This document shows, piece by piece, positions 6,014-6,549 of a stretch of 6,549 nucleotides of DNA. A program made the position numbers and the translations under genes. Source of the stretch: Anaerolineae bacterium (GTDB lineage Bacteria; Chloroflexota; Anaerolineae; JACIWR01); the NCBI GenBank assembly GCA_021162125.1, contig JAGGZG010000282.1, positions 1-6,549 on the forward strand, read 5' to 3'. Numbering within the stretch: position 1 is the first letter of the stretch; every line of letters begins with the position of its first letter. A model generated the notes under the pieces. That model saw only the letters and a list, made by a program, of their open reading frames with translations, had not been told where the DNA came from and did no database searches.

Positions 6014-6549
6014 CTAAGACAATGCCTCCAGGATATGGGTGATAACCGTTGCTCCACTACCCCCGATGTTCTGGGCCATGCCCCAGCGGGCATTCTCGAT
6101 TTGATTGGCCCCTGCCTGTCCCCGCAATTGCTGCACGACCTCCACCACCTGGTAGATGCCTGTCGCGCCTACCGGATGGCCGCGTCCCTTCAGGCCGCCC
6201 ATTGTGGAAATGGGAATGCGCCCATCCAAGGCGATGTCCCCTTCCTGGGCCAGGCGCACGCCCTCACCCCGTGCCGCGAAGCCACAGGCCTCCAGGGAGA
6301 GAGCGGCCATGATGGTGAAGGCATCGTGGGCCTCGAAGAGATCAATGTCCTGCAGAGTGATGCCCGCCTGGCGATACGCTTTCTGCGCCGAGAGGTACAC
6401 CGCCTGCAAAAAAAGAGGATCGTGGCGGTCGTGGATGGCCACGGCATCCGTGGCCACAGCCGAGGCCGCGATGCGCACTGCGCTGTCGGTGAACGCTCTG
6501 GCCTGCTCCGTGGGACAGAGCACGACAGCCGCTGCTCCGTCGGCGATGG
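6014..6549 (-). CDS. Thiolase-family acyl-CoA acyltransferase, C-terminal part (cut by window edge)
   Basis: About 178 codons are visible, and the frame stays open to the right edge. The first visible residues, IADGAAAVVL, are the usual thiolase DGAAA segment, so GTG 6523 is not a start. Motifs in order: HDAF (codons 6329-6318), where classical thiolases have NEAF and SCP2-type thiolases HDCF; GGLKGRGHPVGATG with the catalytic histidine (codon 6178-6176); and NIGGSGAT near the end. The second cysteine of the classical CxG motif is absent. This fits the SCP2-like/archaeal-like acetyl-CoA acyltransferase group that works with DUF35 proteins, and a DUF35 gene follows. The reaction is likely Claisen condensation or thiolysis of 3-ketoacyl-CoA in the cytoplasm; the substrate is unknown. 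The nucleophilic cysteine would lie outside the window. Confidence 0.92.
   Translation of the reverse strand, partial: IADGAAAVVLCPTEQARAFTDSAVRIAASAVATDAVAIHDRHDPLFLQAVYLSAQKAYRQAGITLQDIDLFEAHDAFTIMAALSLEACGFAARGEGVRLAQEGDIALDGRIPISTMGGLKGRGHPVGATGIYQVVEVVQQLRGQAGANQIENARWGMAQNIGGSGATVITHILEALS

Noticed and set aside
5899..6093. 64-codon minus-strand frame across the spacer
   Set aside because: It overlaps the thiolase C-terminus in another frame, and its purine-tract part is low complexity.

Overview
The window reads as bacterial chromosomal DNA. Every gene I can support is on the minus strand, so transcription runs from right to left. The long proline/threonine-linker secreted proteins, the propeller repeats, and a thiolase paired with a zinc-ribbon/OB-fold partner would fit a Chloroflexota-type (Anaerolineae-like) environmental genome. 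That is an inference from style; no marker gene here proves it.

Right block (about 5463-6549): the C-terminal part of a thiolase-family acyl-CoA acyltransferase, cut by the window edge, is followed after a purine-rich spacer of about 157 bases by a small zinc-ribbon/OB-fold (DUF35) protein. This is a well-known pairing in acyl-CoA and ketoacyl-CoA metabolism. A hairpin with a T tract at 5322-5359 ends this unit.

Control region (about 5120-5320): just past the terminator is an almost perfect housekeeping promoter (TTGACA, 17 bp, TAATAT, minus strand). It is followed by a 15-bp tandem repeat at the expected transcription start, a perfect 15-bp hairpin, and a strong ribosome binding site. The ATG at 5181 served by that site is one base out of frame with the big gene downstream, and a run of nine C lies between them. 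One extra C would fuse the two frames. This is the most interesting feature of the window: a phase-variable switch, a leader-peptide arrangement, or an assembly error in a homopolymer.

Left block (about 1-5122): a coupled operon of exported proteins. The first gene encodes a large secreted protein with about seven propeller-like repeats, a beta-sandwich, an LCAT-like alpha/beta hydrolase with a full Ser-Asp-His triad, and C-terminal beta domains. It overlaps the next gene by ATGA. That gene encodes an unrecognised 296-residue protein with a signal sequence and a C-terminal membrane anchor. A LamG-like domain follows in the same frame, separated only by one TGA codon, and its end overlaps (GTGA) the start of another gene that leaves the window. 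The LamG-like segment begins with a 130-bp stretch that is about 90% identical to the 3' end of the hydrolase gene, exactly 1,100 bp away, so the locus has undergone partial duplication. Acting together, these products would work at or outside the cell surface; the hydrolase substrate (lipid or ester) is not known.
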